Shown here piece by piece: positions 39,846-40,197 of a stretch of 40,197 nucleotides of DNA. The notes beneath the pieces were generated by a model, which was given only the letters and a program-made list of their open reading frames with translations, ran no database searches and was not told the DNA's origin. The stretch's first letter is position 1, and every line of letters begins with the position of its first letter. The position numbers and the translations under genes were made by a program. Where the stretch lies: NCBI GenBank assembly GCA_001783215.1, contig MFRA01000005.1:393423-433619 (forward strand), in the 5' to 3' direction. Source of the stretch: Candidatus Magasanikbacteria bacterium RIFOXYD1_FULL_40_23. GTDB taxonomy: Bacteria; Patescibacteriota; Patescibacteriia; Magasanikbacterales; GWA2-37-8.

Positions 39846-40197
39846 TCTCCCCACTTCTTTAGTAGAAAACAGCTTTCCACCTTTTGGAACCAAAAGCTGG
39901 AGGGAAAAGTTTCCGAGCGGATACTCACCTCCGGTACTTCCATCGGCTCAAATTCACTTTTGTCCTGAACTCACTTACCTGTCTATAACAGGTAAGTTCA
40001 AACAGCAGGACAAATTCTTTTTGCTAAAGCAAAAAGCAACCGTTCGTTCTCACCGTGGTAAGTACACGTCGTCTCGTATGTGCTCGGATGGACAGTTGAG
40101 TGTCCGTCGATTGTCCGGTTCGGGCGAACATTGGAACTGTGAGGCAAGCAGACAGAGACAAACCCGAACGGTTCCTTGGCGGAATCTGCCCTGTGTT
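39846..40197 (+). ncRNA. Large structured RNA, copy B (runs off the window end)
   Basis: The region after the S-layer terminator has no gene. It aligns with the minus strand of copy A from about 39914 to the edge. The stem TTTGTCCTG/CAGGACAAA (39959-39967 with 40006-40014) and the hairpin CTTTTTGC/GCAAAAAG with loop TAAA (40017-40036) are identical. The inner 9-bp stem (39974-39982 with 39988-39996) differs at four pairs, all compensated, while the loop CTATA is unchanged. Further hairpins: GGACA/TGTCC (40090-40105) and TTCC/GGAA (40172-40184). Strands at 39914-39920, 40131-40139 and about 40146-40155 lack partners here, which should lie beyond the edge. Confidence 0.75.

Overview
This AT-rich window (roughly 38-40% GC by eye) looks like a chromosome segment of a Candidate Phyla Radiation / Patescibacteria bacterium, most likely of the Parcubacteria group. 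The pointers are a 1239-residue S-layer-type protein next to an ECF sigma factor and a DUF5667-like membrane protein, many tandem GT2 glycosyltransferases, type IV pilus PilT, a monoderm-style MacAB exporter without a TolC partner, short intergenic gaps, and genes that mostly lack a Shine-Dalgarno (SD) sequence. TGA is used as a stop (murG ends in TGA), so the recoded Gracilibacteria/Absconditabacteria are unlikely. The lineage call is inference from gene content.

Layout. 1-7.5 kb: end of a glycosyltransferase, a GT2 enzyme, UDP-glucose dehydrogenase, ribosomal protein L27 (opposite strand), a small membrane protein, FtsW, a sugar 4,6-dehydratase, a rhamnose-synthase-like epimerase/reductase and a HAD phosphatase. 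7.6-8.4 kb: a GC-rich self-contained cassette encoding half of an NDP-hexose 2,3-dehydratase. 8.4-14.4 kb: an operon with a phosphosugar isomerase, four GT2 enzymes and a sugar-1-phosphate nucleotidylyltransferase. Together these make and assemble surface glycans. 14.5-22.2 kb: a small GC-richer cassette gene, PilT, the CCA-adding enzyme and a MacA/MacB/MacB exporter. 22.2-28.2 kb: a tmRNA-like RNA on the minus strand, then dnaG, rpoD, a kinase-like protein and murG. 28.2-31.2 kb: tRNA-Lys, tRNA-Val with a duplicated 3' end, a GC-rich lipoprotein cassette, an amino-acid permease and a 485-bp structured element. 31.2-40.2 kb: a surface-protein locus with an Ig-like repeat protein, a helix-turn-helix regulator with three palindromic operators, an ECF sigma factor, a DUF5667-like protein and the S-layer protein, followed by a second copy of the structured element.

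The most unusual signals are noncoding. (1) Two diverged copies of a large structured RNA lie in inverted orientation on either side of the surface-protein locus. Each lies 3' of a surface-protein gene and on that gene's strand, and one stem shows four compensated base-pair changes. (2) A 165-nt RNA has tmRNA-like ends (G3-U70 acceptor stem, T arm, encoded CCA) but almost no room for an mRNA-like domain. (3) A family of same-orientation intergenic hairpin repeats runs right up to the start codons of glycosyltransferase, ftsW and murG genes and precedes the tRNAs. (4) There are three solitary GC-richer gene cassettes, each with its own promoter; two have a good SD and two a clear terminator.

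Limits: all family assignments come from motif recognition without database searches. RNA structures were paired by hand. Promoters are consensus matches only.
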